The translations under genes were made by a program, and so were the position numbers. From Paenibacillus antarcticus (lineage in GTDB: Bacteria; Bacillota; Bacilli; Paenibacillales; Paenibacillaceae): a stretch of 64,000 nt of DNA. This document shows, one piece after another, positions 8,922-18,304 of the stretch (positions are counted from its first letter, which is position 1; every line of letters begins with the position of its first letter). The notes under the pieces were generated by a model, which was given only the letters and a program-made list of their open reading frames with translations, had not been told where the DNA came from and did not search any database. Location: the NCBI RefSeq assembly GCF_001637225.1, contig NZ_LVJI01000025.1:1-64000 (forward strand), read 5' to 3'.

Positions 8922-10136
8922 TTAACGAAATGTACGATGTTTATCGATACGGGTATAGAGCTTTAGTCTTACCCATACCATGTTCAGTAGAAGTAAGCAT
9001 CCCGAGATGATAAATAAGCCCTCGATTCCAATGATGCCAGATAATAATCCTCCAACTACGGCACCCATCATACTACCGAGGGCAAGTGTACTACTGTTAA
9101 ATCCAAATGAACGACTCTCCATACCATCAGGCGTATAGGCACGAATGAGAGCATTCACACTCGGTAATAAACCACCCATAAACATACCCATCAGGAATCG
9201 GATCACGATGAGTTGCCATACATTATGTACAAATGCTTGAGGGATCAGAGTAAGTGAGGTACCTATTAAGGCATAAGTAAGGATGCGATGAGCTCCTAAT
9301 TTATCACTTAACTTACCAAGGACGGGTGAAGAGATCATATTAGAGACCCCTGTTACAGCTATAACTACACCAGCCCAAAAAGCAATGTCTTCAGAAGAGT
9401 TATGAAGTCTTTGTACATATAATGCTAATAATGACATGGGGCTTACCATGGCAAATTGTAAAAGAAAAGTCACAGCAAATAGCGCTGGCAACTGAGGAAT
9501 GTGTGCTAAATCTTTAAAACCTTGGATGACAGATACTTGAGGGATTTGTGAAGCTTCTTCGCGATCAAAGGTTTCTTTGACTAAGAATAGTGCTAGGAAC
9601 GATGCGAGCAGAATTAGAATTCCTGTAATATAGAAAATAGGACGAAATCCGATAATATCAGCCAGAATACCACCAATTAGTGGACCAAGGATGGTTCCAG
9701 CAACAACACCAGATTGCATCATTCCCATGGCAAATCCCATACGGTCTTTAGGCGTGGTTCCTGATACAAGTGAGATTGCGGCGGGATTGAACCCTGATAT
9801 GGTACCGTTCAATAGACGGAGTAACAATAGTTCCCACGGATTTCTTGCGAATCCCATAAGCACGATGACAATGGCCATACCAAAACCTGACCGTAATAAC
9901 ATGATTTTACGTCCATATCGGTCTGCAAGCTTACCCCAAAGTGGCTGAAATAAGAATGACGTCAAGAAGTTAGCAGCGAAAATGAGTCCAGCCCATATGC
10001 CAATGGCATGATCGTCTTGTACTCCTAAATCTTTGGCGAGATATAAAGCTAAGAATGGTGTAATCATAGTCATTCCAGCATTGATGAGAAATTGTCCAAT
10101 CCAAAGTACGATAAGATTTACCTTCCAAGTCTTCAA
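8922..10136 (-). CDS. MFS drug/metabolite exporter (DHA1, MdtG-like)
   Basis: 404 residues with 12 hydrophobic helices. It has the family motif A, GKLADRYGRK, after helix 2 and its half-repeat GKLSDKLG in the second half, plus the GPLIGG antiporter-type motif (motif C) in helix 5. The family exports drugs or metabolites by proton antiport. Substrate unknown. The gene runs divergently from hemE. Confidence 0.85.
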   Translation of the reverse strand: MKTWKVNLIVLWIGQFLINAGMTMITPFLALYLAKDLGVQDDHAIGIWAGLIFAANFLTSFLFQPLWGKLADRYGRKIMLLRSGFGMAIVIVLMGFARNPWELLLLRLLNGTISGFNPAAISLVSGTTPKDRMGFAMGMMQSGVVAGTILGPLIGGILADIIGFRPIFYITGILILLASFLALFLVKETFDREEASQIPQVSVIQGFKDLAHIPQLPALFAVTFLLQFAMVSPMSLLALYVQRLHNSSEDIAFWAGVVIAVTGVSNMISSPVLGKLSDKLGAHRILTYALIGTSLTLIPQAFVHNVWQLIVIRFLMGMFMGGLLPSVNALIRAYTPDGMESRSFGFNSSTLALGSMMGAVVGGLLSGIIGIEGLFIISGCLLLLNMVWVRLKLYTRIDKHRTFR

Positions 10137-10266
10137 ATGCCGTCACTTCCTTATCTAAGGTGTCGATACAATTTGCTTAAAGAACAATATTTCAGTATAG
10201 CACACAAGGTTTTGCTAAAATGATAGGAATGTCATAGTATTGCCATGACATTGTACGGTGTGATAG

Positions 10267-10295
10267 TTGTTACTTACTTTTAAAAGGGGCATAAT
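10267..10295 (+). promoter_or_regulatory. Promoter candidate for hemEH
   Basis: TTGTTA (10267-10272), a 17-bp spacer and CATAAT (10290-10295), about 38 bp upstream of the hemE ATG. I see no PerR- or Fur-type palindrome nearby. Confidence 0.5.
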
Positions 10296-10332
10296 ATATG
10301 AAGGGAAAACTTACTATACTGGAGGCCTATGA

Positions 10333-11376
10333 ATGACCTACAATGATACTTTTATACGCGCTTGCTTTAAGCAGGATGTTAAACATGTACCCGTCTGGTA
10401 TATGAGACAAGCGGGTCGTTATGATCCGGAATACCGCAAAATCAAAGAAAAATATAGTTTACTTGAAATATGTCGTCAACCGGAGCTCGCAGCTCAAATT
10501 ACGATGATGCCCGTACATAAGCTAGGTGTCGATGCAGCTATTCTTTATTCTGATATTATGAATCCTGTAGCTTCCCTTGGTATTGATTTCGATATCGTCA
10601 AGAACATAGGACCTGTGATTGATAATCCAATTCGTTCTGCCGCAGATATTGAACGCCTCCGCCCAATTGATGTGGATAAGGATCTAAGTCATATTTTAGA
10701 GACCATTCGGATTCTAGATAAAGAATTGAATGTTCCACTTATTACTTTTGCCGGAGCGCCTTTTACAATTGCTAGTTACTTGATTGAAGGTCGACCGTCC
10801 AAGAACTATATTCTTACGAAGACTATGATGTATAGTGAGCCGCATCTTTGGTTCTCCTTAATGGACAAGCTAGGAGATATGGTCATTACCTATGTGAGAT
10901 CACATATTTCCAATGGTGGTAAAGCAATCCAGCTATTTGATAGTTGGGTAGGGGCACTTGCTCCGAAAGACTTCGAGAAGTTCGTGCTTCCAACGGTTAC
11001 TCGTATCTTTGCCGAACTTTCGGATTTGAATGTACCCAAAATTTATTTTCCAGGTGTAAGTTCTGGAGAACTCTTACCAAGGCTAAGTAACTTGCAATCT
11101 GATGTGATTGGTCTAGATTGGAGATTATCTATCTCTGAAGGACGAAGAAGAACAAGTGGTCGATTTGCTATGCAAGGAAATCTAGATCCATTTATCTTGA
11201 CTGCGCCTATGGATGTTATTAAACAATATGCGAAAGAAATCATTGATGATGGTATTGCTGAACCTGGTTTTATTTTCAATTTAGGACATGGGTTATTCCC
11301 AGAAGCATCGCTTGATAAACTGCGTGAATTGACAGAATTTGTTCATGAATATTCTGCTTCCCAAATCCAATCCTAA
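10333..11376 (+). CDS. hemE: Uroporphyrinogen decarboxylase
   Basis: Converts uroporphyrinogen III to coproporphyrinogen III in the cytoplasm. The 347-residue protein is full length. It carries the signature PVWYMRQAGRYDPEYR near the N-terminus (the Arg pair binds substrate), the SDI motif (YSDIMNP), GAPFT and the C-terminal FNLGHG motif. GGAGG lies 7 nt before the ATG. hemH follows 47 nt downstream and is probably cotranscribed. In B. subtilis the operon is hemEHY. Confidence 0.97.
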   Translation: MTYNDTFIRACFKQDVKHVPVWYMRQAGRYDPEYRKIKEKYSLLEICRQPELAAQITMMPVHKLGVDAAILYSDIMNPVASLGIDFDIVKNIGPVIDNPIRSAADIERLRPIDVDKDLSHILETIRILDKELNVPLITFAGAPFTIASYLIEGRPSKNYILTKTMMYSEPHLWFSLMDKLGDMVITYVRSHISNGGKAIQLFDSWVGALAPKDFEKFVLPTVTRIFAELSDLNVPKIYFPGVSSGELLPRLSNLQSDVIGLDWRLSISEGRRRTSGRFAMQGNLDPFILTAPMDVIKQYAKEIIDDGIAEPGFIFNLGHGLFPEASLDKLRELTEFVHEYSASQIQS

Positions 11377-11423
11377 AAAGATTAATTTGTGTAAACCTAT
11401 ACTGACTTAGAGGTGGTTAGCTC

Positions 11424-12365
11424 GTGAAATCTAAAGTAGGCGTGTTGGTTATGTCATACGGAACACCGGAGAGCATAGACGGAATTGAAGCTTATTATAC
11501 GCATATTCGCCGGGGCAATGCCCCAACTCCAGAGCAACTTCAAGATTTAACAAGTCGTTATGAAGCGATCGTGGGTGGCGTATTCCCACTTCGCGAGAAT
11601 ACGAATCAACAGGTATCTGAACTACAAGCAGCACTCAATCGAGACCAAGAACAATCCGAGATTGAGTATGTGTGCTACCAAGGATTAAAACATGCATCGC
11701 CATTTATTGAAGACGGTGTAGAGGAAATGGCTAAAGACGGTATCAAGCGTGCAGTTGGTATTGTGTTAGCACCTCATTATTCCATCATGAGCGTAGGTAG
11801 CTATATCAAACGGGCTCAGGAGAAAGCAAAGGAATTGGGAATAGAGATGTCCTTTGTCGAAAGTTATCATCTACATCCTAAGTTGATTCAGGCACTTAGC
11901 GAACGTGTAAGTACGAAGCTGGATCAATTCGAGGAAGCGGGAGCTGTTCGTGAGGAAGTAAGAGTATTATTTAGCGCACATAGTCTACCTAGTCGAATCG
12001 TCGAGATGGGAGACCCATACCCAGAGCAACTACTGGAGACTTCACGAGCTATCGCTGAAGCGACAGGAGTTACTTCATGGCAGTTCTCTTGGCAAAGCGC
12101 TGGGCGGACGGCTGAGCCATGGTTAGGACCTGATATTCTGGATACTCTTCAAGAACTTAGTGTAGAACAAATCGAGAATGTACTTGTAGCACCTGTAGGT
12201 TTCGTATCAGACCATTTGGAAGTATTGTACGATCTGGATATTGAGGCTCAAGCCATCTCGAAAGAACTGGACATGCGTTTAATGCGTATTGATTCGTTGA
12301 ATAGTGATCCTCTCTATATGGAAACTCTTCGTGATGAGGTTCTGGCTGCTTTAACAAATTCATAA
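11424..12365 (+). CDS. hemH: Ferrochelatase (coproporphyrin III type)
   Basis: Inserts Fe2+ into the porphyrin ring; in Firmicutes the substrate is coproporphyrin III (CpfC). 313 residues. The metal-insertion residues are visible as His186 in FSAHSLP and Glu266 in SDHLEVLYDLD, and the substrate-side LMSYGTP-type start appears as VMSYGTPES. The start is GTG with AGAGGTGG upstream. The next gene is not the coproporphyrinogen oxidase (cgoX/hemY) usual in this operon: a terminator and then a capA-like gene follow. Confidence 0.96.
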   Translation: MKSKVGVLVMSYGTPESIDGIEAYYTHIRRGNAPTPEQLQDLTSRYEAIVGGVFPLRENTNQQVSELQAALNRDQEQSEIEYVCYQGLKHASPFIEDGVEEMAKDGIKRAVGIVLAPHYSIMSVGSYIKRAQEKAKELGIEMSFVESYHLHPKLIQALSERVSTKLDQFEEAGAVREEVRVLFSAHSLPSRIVEMGDPYPEQLLETSRAIAEATGVTSWQFSWQSAGRTAEPWLGPDILDTLQELSVEQIENVLVAPVGFVSDHLEVLYDLDIEAQAISKELDMRLMRIDSLNSDPLYMETLRDEVLAALTNS

Positions 12366-12386
12366 TTCAGTTGTATCAACTGAATT
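12364..12386 (+). repeat. Small perfect inverted repeat at the hemH stop
   Basis: AATTCAGTTG-TAT-CAACTGAATT, a 10-bp stem overlapping the hemH stop codon. There is no T-run, so it is more likely an mRNA 3' stabiliser ahead of the true terminator at 12411. Confidence 0.45.
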
Positions 12387-12410
12387 TATAAGACATAATG
12401 GCATCACAAT

Positions 12411-12444
12411 AGGAACTCCCGAATTATTTCGGGGGTTCTATTTG
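12411..12444 (+). terminator. Terminator of hemEH
   Basis: Stem AGGAACTCCCGAA pairs with TTCGGGGGTTCT (G-U pairs allowed), loop TTAT, followed by ATTTGTTT. Confidence 0.7.
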
Positions 12445-12514
12445 TTTAGCTGAACCTGATATAATGAAAAGTGATACGGTTCGAACATTTTCAAGGTATA
12501 AGAAGGAGTGAACA

Positions 12515-13918
12515 ATGTACCCACCACGTTCTAGTAAAAGTAAAGCAACAAGAAGAGTGAAAAAAAGGCGCTCCAGCAAGTCATGGGTGCTACTTAATGC
12601 ATGTCTAGTTACGTTGATAGTGATGTTATTTTCGTATTACTGGATAACCAAAGATAATAAATTGGCTCAACCGCCTGTGAAATCATCATCTAATTCTTTC
12701 TCAGAGCTTCCACCTACAGCAGATAGTCCAAGTATTGATACTGATAGTTCACCTGCGGAAAATTTAGAGAAGGATCAACCTATACCCAAGGATGAAGCGA
12801 AGGAAATAACGAATGAAACGAATGATACGAAAGAAACGGAAACCATTAAGCTTGAATCTCCTAAAGATTCGGAAATAGTTAATGAACACAAATTATCAGA
12901 AGAACCCAAAGAGACGGTGAAACCTGTCGAATCGGATGATCCGAACAAGATCGTAGCGAATGCAGATACCATTCTTAATTTCCACTTTGCAGGGGATATG
13001 ATATTCTCCGGTAAAGTAGAGGGTAAACTGAAACAAGAAGGGTATGATTATCCCTTTAAATATGTAGGGGACCTTTTTCAAAAAGATGACCTTACGATTG
13101 CAAACCTAGAAACACCGGTAACGACAGCGGGCGTAGGAGCTACTAATAAACAATATGTATTCAAGTCCTCCCCTAAGGCGCTTGATGCCCTGAAGAAGGG
13201 GGGAATGGATGCCGTAGGCCTTGCTAATAATCATATCTTGGATCAAGGCGTTCCAGGACTGCTGGATACGTTGAAACACTTGGAAGAGAGTAAGCTTCAG
13301 TATGCGGGTGCTGGTAAAAATGCAGAGGAAGCCTATGCACCAGAGTATTTCACACGTCAAGGTGTAAAGATTGCACTTGTAGCCGTCAGTCGTGTAGTAC
13401 CTGATACCGAGTGGTTTGCAACAAAAGGCAAACCGGGTGTAGCATCAGCTTATGATCCAACTGCGGCTCTGCAATCTATCGCAAAGGCGCGCAAAAATGC
13501 TGATATCGTCATCGTTATGGCACATTGGGGAATAGAGCGAGCTTTGACTCCTAATGTGAATCAGACACAGCTAGCTCATCAATTCGTAGATGCTGGTGCT
13601 GATCTTGTCATAGGATCTCATCCTCATGTCCTTCAAGGGCTTGAGCAGTACAAGGGCAAGTGGATTGCCTATAGTACGGGCAATTTCATATTCACTAAAT
13701 CGGCAACGCCATCGACTTGGAAGACAGCTGTCTTCGCAACCACTTGTACGCCGAAGGGTGATTGCAAGATCAAGCTTATTCCTTTCCACGCGGAGATAGG
13801 TCAACCCGTACCGATGTCAGCTGAAGAAGGGCAACAACTGTTTAAAGAAATACAGACCTTATCTATTGGTGGTGTAACCATAAATAAAGACGGTACAGTT
13901 ATTAAACCTAAATCATGA
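12515..13918 (+). CDS. CapA/PgsA-family metallophosphatase-fold protein
   Basis: 467 residues. A basic N-terminus and one transmembrane helix (about 24-44) anchor it, followed by a low-complexity Ser/Pro/Glu/Lys linker (about 50-148) that would span the wall. The extracellular CapA domain has FAGDMIFSG, ANLETPVT, GLANNHILDQG, AHWGIE and GSHPHVLQG, the conserved metallophosphatase-like motifs. CapA/PgsA proteins are linked to poly-gamma-glutamate synthesis or export, but no capB/capC genes are present here, so the role is open. AGAAGGAG precedes the ATG. A GDPD gene follows at 31 nt. Confidence 0.87.
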   Translation: MYPPRSSKSKATRRVKKRRSSKSWVLLNACLVTLIVMLFSYYWITKDNKLAQPPVKSSSNSFSELPPTADSPSIDTDSSPAENLEKDQPIPKDEAKEITNETNDTKETETIKLESPKDSEIVNEHKLSEEPKETVKPVESDDPNKIVANADTILNFHFAGDMIFSGKVEGKLKQEGYDYPFKYVGDLFQKDDLTIANLETPVTTAGVGATNKQYVFKSSPKALDALKKGGMDAVGLANNHILDQGVPGLLDTLKHLEESKLQYAGAGKNAEEAYAPEYFTRQGVKIALVAVSRVVPDTEWFATKGKPGVASAYDPTAALQSIAKARKNADIVIVMAHWGIERALTPNVNQTQLAHQFVDAGADLVIGSHPHVLQGLEQYKGKWIAYSTGNFIFTKSATPSTWKTAVFATTCTPKGDCKIKLIPFHAEIGQPVPMSAEEGQQLFKEIQTLSIGGVTINKDGTVIKPKS

Positions 13919-13949
13919 TTTCGTCATACCTTGAGGAGGTTGAAGCATT

Positions 13950-14720
13950 GTGAATAATTTATGTGTAGCCCACAGGGGATTTTCATACATTGCTCCTGAG
14001 AATACCATGGCAGCGATAACAATGGCCATGGCAGAATCTTTTGTGCAATGGGTTGAGATTGATACACAACTATCGAAGGATGGTATACCTGTTGTTATTC
14101 ATGACTTCACACTGAATCGGACGACGAACGGTAAGGGCTTAGTGAAAGATCACACATGGGCACAACTTCAGCAACTAGATGCAGGGAGCTGGAAGAGCCG
14201 TGCTTTTAGAGGAGAACGGATTCCTACACTGGATGAAGTACTTAAGCTTAGTTGTGGGAGACTTCGCCTTAATATTGAACTAAAGACGAAGGGGGACATG
14301 TACCCTGGTCTTGAGCAAGCTGTTATGGAACGAATTGCGTATTATCATATGCAGAACGATGTGGTACTGACGTCATTTGACACAGATGCGTTAAGAAAAG
14401 TGAAAGAATTAAATCCTAATTTTCCAACAGGGCTTATCATAGATGCCAGGCCGCTTGATTTACTGGAGAGACTTAAAGAGCTGCGTTGTTCATTCCTATC
14501 GATAGGGGCAACTCATTTGGATTCAACGCTTGCCTCGATGCTTGTCTCGGCAGGAATAACTGTCATGGCATGGACCGTGGATGATGCTACGGGAATGAAA
14601 CGTCTGGCATCAATAAATCCAGAAATCATGATATGTACCAATCGTCCAGATGTATGGGGCGCTACTTTCTTAGAACACAAACAATCTTTTTGGCATTGGA
14701 AATCACAAAAAAGGGACTGA
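13950..14720 (+). CDS. Glycerophosphodiester phosphodiesterase (GDPD, UgpQ-like)
   Basis: 256 residues. It has the GDPD TIM-barrel motifs in order: AHRGFSYIAPENT, VEIDTQLSKDGIPVVIHDFTLNRTTNG, LNIELK and a C-terminal AWTVDD. It hydrolyses glycerophosphodiesters to glycerol-3-phosphate and an alcohol. No signal peptide is seen, so it is probably cytoplasmic. The start is GTG with GAGGAGG 10 nt upstream. It is tightly packed between capA-like and FAH-family genes. Confidence 0.92.
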   Translation: MNNLCVAHRGFSYIAPENTMAAITMAMAESFVQWVEIDTQLSKDGIPVVIHDFTLNRTTNGKGLVKDHTWAQLQQLDAGSWKSRAFRGERIPTLDEVLKLSCGRLRLNIELKTKGDMYPGLEQAVMERIAYYHMQNDVVLTSFDTDALRKVKELNPNFPTGLIIDARPLDLLERLKELRCSFLSIGATHLDSTLASMLVSAGITVMAWTVDDATGMKRLASINPEIMICTNRPDVWGATFLEHKQSFWHWKSQKRD

Positions 14721-14727
14721 TAAACTC

Positions 14728-15351
14728 ATGGATTCAATGATTCGTAATGTCTATTGTGTTGGCCGTAACTACAGATTACATGCAGCAGAGCTGGGTAATG
14801 CTGTACCGCAAGAACCAATGATATTCATGAAACCTTCTCACGCGGTTATTCCACTTGATCAGAGCATCATTACATTACCCCAAGATCAAGGTGAAGTACA
14901 TTATGAAGGGGAAATTGTTATCCTAATTCATCGGGATTATGAGCCAGGGATTTCTGTTAATGAGTTAGTTGACGTTATGGCGTTAGGAATTGATTTCACG
15001 TTGCGTGATGTTCAGCAAGTCATTAAGGAAAAGGGTCATCCGTGGACAGCTGCGAAAGGGTTTAAATCATCCGCACCACTTACGCCATTCGTCGCATTTC
15101 CAGGTTTGGAAGAATTAAATGCACAAGACTTTACGGTCATTAAGAATAACGTGGAAGTACAGCGTGGTAATGCGAGTGATATGATCTTCTCATTGCAAAA
15201 TATTGTGGATTACATAGGCTTACATTATGGATTAGGTAAAGGTGATTTGATCTTTACGGGTACACCAGCAGGTGTTGGACCTGTATCTTCAGGAGATGAA
15301 TTCAAGCTCTTATGGGGAGATAAACAGCTGGGAAGCTGTGTTATTGGATAA
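14728..15351 (+). CDS. Fumarylacetoacetate hydrolase family protein
   Basis: 207 residues with the FAH-fold signature: VGRNYRLHAAELGN, FMKPSHAVI, the metal-binding HYEGEIVILI segment (E-x-E) and the following Asp in GIDFTLRD, then KGFKSSAPL and GDLIFTGTPAGVG. Family members are 2-oxo acid hydratases, decarboxylases or acylpyruvases. The substrate is not deducible. Start to start it lies 7 nt after the GDPD stop and 6 nt before the DUF92 gene, so cotranscription is very likely. Confidence 0.88.
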   Translation: MDSMIRNVYCVGRNYRLHAAELGNAVPQEPMIFMKPSHAVIPLDQSIITLPQDQGEVHYEGEIVILIHRDYEPGISVNELVDVMALGIDFTLRDVQQVIKEKGHPWTAAKGFKSSAPLTPFVAFPGLEELNAQDFTVIKNNVEVQRGNASDMIFSLQNIVDYIGLHYGLGKGDLIFTGTPAGVGPVSSGDEFKLLWGDKQLGSCVIG

Positions 15352-15357
15352 CGCGGT

Positions 15358-16179
15358 ATGATGTGGATTATAGGTATTATATGTGCACTAATGGTATCAA
15401 CTTCAGCCTATCGGAAGAAGTCCCTTACGTTCTCAGGTGCACTTGCGGCAACGATCATGGGGACCATATACTTCGCGGCTGGAGGTTTATTCTGGTTCGG
15501 TATTTTACTTGCATTCTTCGTCTCGTCATCAGCCCTATCCAAGTTCCGTCAAAGCCAAAAGGCTGAATTGGAAAAGTCATATGCAAAGACTGGACGGCGT
15601 GATGCTGGACAAGTACTAGCAAACGGTGGATTGGGGATGGTGTTATGTATGCTAAATGCGATATGGCCTCATCCTGAATGGTCTTACCTATTCATAGGCA
15701 TTATGGCTACAGTGACTGCAGATACATGGGCTACGGAGATAGGAAGTTTAAGCACCAGACCTCCACGCTCAGTGTTAAATGGTAAGGTGTTGACGGTTGG
15801 AACATCTGGGGGCGTATCCCTCTTAGGAAGCGCTGCTGCGGCTGCTGGTGGAGCGATGATTGGGGGATTTGCGTGGGTGTTGGAAGTCTTATCTAGCCCA
15901 TGGTCAGATATTCAATGGACGGTGCTTCTGATATGGGTACTAGTAGGGCTTGTCGGAGGACTCGTGGGAGCCTTTACTGATTCATTGTTAGGAGCATCGA
16001 TTCAGGTCATGTACAAATGTAGTGTATGTGACAAAGAGGTAGAAGTGATAAACCATTGCGACATACCGACAATACAGGTCCGAGGTTGGCCTAGAATGAA
16101 TAATGATGCCGTCAATGTATGGAGTTCTGTCGTTGGAGGAATCGTTGCTTGTATAATTGGATTATATATGGGATTATAA
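15358..16179 (+). CDS. DUF92 (TMEM19/VTE6-like) membrane protein
   Basis: 273 residues with about six to seven hydrophobic helices. Typical DUF92 motifs are GRRDAGQVLANGG, TADTWATEIG and VGAFTDSLLGA, with a short cysteine pair in YKCSVCDKE. Plant VTE6 of this family is a phytyl-phosphate kinase, and cyanobacterial members are similar. By analogy a polyprenyl-phosphate kinase activity is possible, but that is inference. The ribosome binding site before ATG 15358 is weak; the gene probably depends on coupling to the FAH gene 6 nt upstream. Confidence 0.82.
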   Translation: MMWIIGIICALMVSTSAYRKKSLTFSGALAATIMGTIYFAAGGLFWFGILLAFFVSSSALSKFRQSQKAELEKSYAKTGRRDAGQVLANGGLGMVLCMLNAIWPHPEWSYLFIGIMATVTADTWATEIGSLSTRPPRSVLNGKVLTVGTSGGVSLLGSAAAAAGGAMIGGFAWVLEVLSSPWSDIQWTVLLIWVLVGLVGGLVGAFTDSLLGASIQVMYKCSVCDKEVEVINHCDIPTIQVRGWPRMNNDAVNVWSSVVGGIVACIIGLYMGL

Positions 16180-16284
16180 ATGGTTGATAATAAATGGTAC
16201 AATGGATTGGAATGATTCGCTGCTGATACAAGTACATCGAATGATTGCCGTTCAAATATGATAAGTTAGTAGGGAAAAATAGAG

Positions 16285-18213
16285 ATGAACATATTGACTG
16301 TAGAACATATAAGTAAAAGTTATGGTGAAAAGGTACTATTTAAAGATGCTTCTTTCGGTATGGAAGATCAGGATAAGATTGGTATTGTTGGTGTAAATGG
16401 AACGGGCAAATCAACGTTCTTACGTATTATTGCTGGATTAGAAAAGCCGGATGAAGGACAAATCTCAAGTGGGAATGGCGTTAGAATTAGAACACTCGCA
16501 CAGAATCCTGATTATGACCCTGAAATGACCGTATTACAACAAGTCTTCCAAGGTAATGATCCGCAAATGAAAGTTGTGCGTGACTATACAGAAACGATGG
16601 ATTTATTAGATCTTGATCCTTCAAATGAAGAAGTCCTGGAGAGATTGTTGGAGTTAAATCAGGATATGGATACACTACAGGCTTGGAATCTTGAAAGTGA
16701 AGCGAAGATCATTCTGAATAAGCTAGGACTTACACAGTTTGAAAGTTTGATGGGGACGCTATCTGGTGGACAACGCAAGCGTGTAGCATTGGCTAATGCC
16801 CTAATTCAACCTTGCGAATTGTTGATCCTGGATGAGCCTACGAACCATATTGATACGGATTCCGTAGCGTGGTTAGAGCAATATTTACAGAAGCGCCGTG
16901 GTGCGTTACTCATGATTACCCATGACCGGTATTTCCTTGACCGTGTAGCAAACGTTATGTTGGAGCTTGACTATGGGCGGTTATTCCGATATCAAGCCAA
17001 TTATTCAGCATTCTTGGAATTGAAAGCAGATCGCGAAGATAGAGAAGCTTCTACGGAGCATAAGAGACAGAATTTACTTCGTTCTGAGCTTGCTTGGATG
17101 CGTAAGGGGCCTAAAGCGAGATCTACCAAACAGAAGGCACGTATTGATCGCTATGAAGAGCTTAAAGATCAGCAAGTTGTACAACGCGCTGGATCGATGG
17201 ATATGTCTGTAGCTTCAAGCCGTCTCGGTCGTAAAATTCTAGAGATTGATCATTTACACAAAACCAACGAAGGGATCACTCTTATTGAGGATCTTACTTA
17301 TATTGCTGTGCCGGAAGATAGAGTAGGAATTGTGGGTCCAAACGGAAGCGGGAAATCGACGCTACTTAACCTTATAGCAGGTAGACTCGAACCGGATGGT
17401 GGAGAGATTAGTCTAGGTTCCACAGTGAAGATTGGTTACTTCACACAAGAGCATCAAGAGATGAATGAGAAACAACGCGTTATTGAATACATCAAAGAAG
17501 TAGCAGAAATCATTACTACTTCAGATGGAAGTACGATTACTGCCGGAGCGATGTTAGAACGTTTTCTATTCCCTCCAGTTCTTCAATGGACACCGATCGT
17601 GAAGTTATCTGGTGGAGAGAAGAGACGTCTATACTTACTAAGAGTACTTATGGGAGCACCTAACGTTCTTCTTCTTGATGAACCGACGAATGATCTCGAT
17701 ATCCAGACATTAGCTGTCTTGGAACAATATTTAGACGAGTTCCCTGGTGTTGTATTTACAGTATCGCATGATCGGTACTTCCTAGACCGTACGGTAGATA
17801 AGATTGTTGCTTTTGAAGGAAATGGAGATCTTAGAGTTCATGTCGGTTCATATAGTGAGTATGAGGAATGGATGGCTAAGAATGTTTCCAAAGGGTCAGA
17901 TCGGAAGCGTGTAGATCAACCTTCGGAACCTGTTTCCAAACCAACACCTGAACCTAAAGAACCGGTTAAAACTGTATCTTCAACTGAGAAAGTCAAGTTC
18001 AGCTTCAAAGAACAACGGGAATTTGATCAGATCGATAGCCTAATTCTGGCATGTGAACAGAAAATAGTGGATCTAAATACTCAGATGGAAGCTGCCTTTA
18101 GTGATTCAGCACGTCTACAGGAACTTATGACCAAGCAACAGGAAGCACAACAAGAGCTTGAACACCTCATGGAGCGTTGGACGTATTTAAATGAGTTAGC
18201 GGATAAAATGTAA
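16285..18213 (+). CDS. ABC-F ATPase (YfmR/Uup type)
   Basis: 642 residues: two ABC domains (Walker A GVNGTGKST and GPNGSGKST; signatures LSGGQRKR and LSGGEKRR; Walker B LLILDEPTNHID and VLLLDEPTNDLD). An interdomain P-site linker of about 80 residues is present, and a charged C-terminal coiled coil (about 575-640) like Uup/YfmR. It has no membrane segments. ABC-F proteins act on ribosomes; YfmR/Uup relieve stalled translation, for example at Pro-rich sequences. It could alternatively be a resistance ABC-F, but the Uup-type C-terminus argues against that. Confidence 0.9.
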   Translation: MNILTVEHISKSYGEKVLFKDASFGMEDQDKIGIVGVNGTGKSTFLRIIAGLEKPDEGQISSGNGVRIRTLAQNPDYDPEMTVLQQVFQGNDPQMKVVRDYTETMDLLDLDPSNEEVLERLLELNQDMDTLQAWNLESEAKIILNKLGLTQFESLMGTLSGGQRKRVALANALIQPCELLILDEPTNHIDTDSVAWLEQYLQKRRGALLMITHDRYFLDRVANVMLELDYGRLFRYQANYSAFLELKADREDREASTEHKRQNLLRSELAWMRKGPKARSTKQKARIDRYEELKDQQVVQRAGSMDMSVASSRLGRKILEIDHLHKTNEGITLIEDLTYIAVPEDRVGIVGPNGSGKSTLLNLIAGRLEPDGGEISLGSTVKIGYFTQEHQEMNEKQRVIEYIKEVAEIITTSDGSTITAGAMLERFLFPPVLQWTPIVKLSGGEKRRLYLLRVLMGAPNVLLLDEPTNDLDIQTLAVLEQYLDEFPGVVFTVSHDRYFLDRTVDKIVAFEGNGDLRVHVGSYSEYEEWMAKNVSKGSDRKRVDQPSEPVSKPTPEPKEPVKTVSSTEKVKFSFKEQREFDQIDSLILACEQKIVDLNTQMEAAFSDSARLQELMTKQQEAQQELEHLMERWTYLNELADKM

Positions 18214-18240
18214 AAGAGTAATCTTAAATAGATGCAACAA

Positions 18241-18293
18241 AAAAAGGGACTGTTCCAAAGTCGAAATACGACTTAGTGGAACAGTCCCTTTTT
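18241..18293. terminator. Bidirectional terminator after ABC-F gene
   Basis: AAAAAGGGACTGTTCCA pairs with TGGAACAGTCCCTTTTT, with an inner AAGTCG/CGACTT stem. An A-run and a T-run flank it, serving the convergent M42 gene as well. Confidence 0.9.
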
Positions 18294-18304
18294 GAATTAA
18301 ATAA

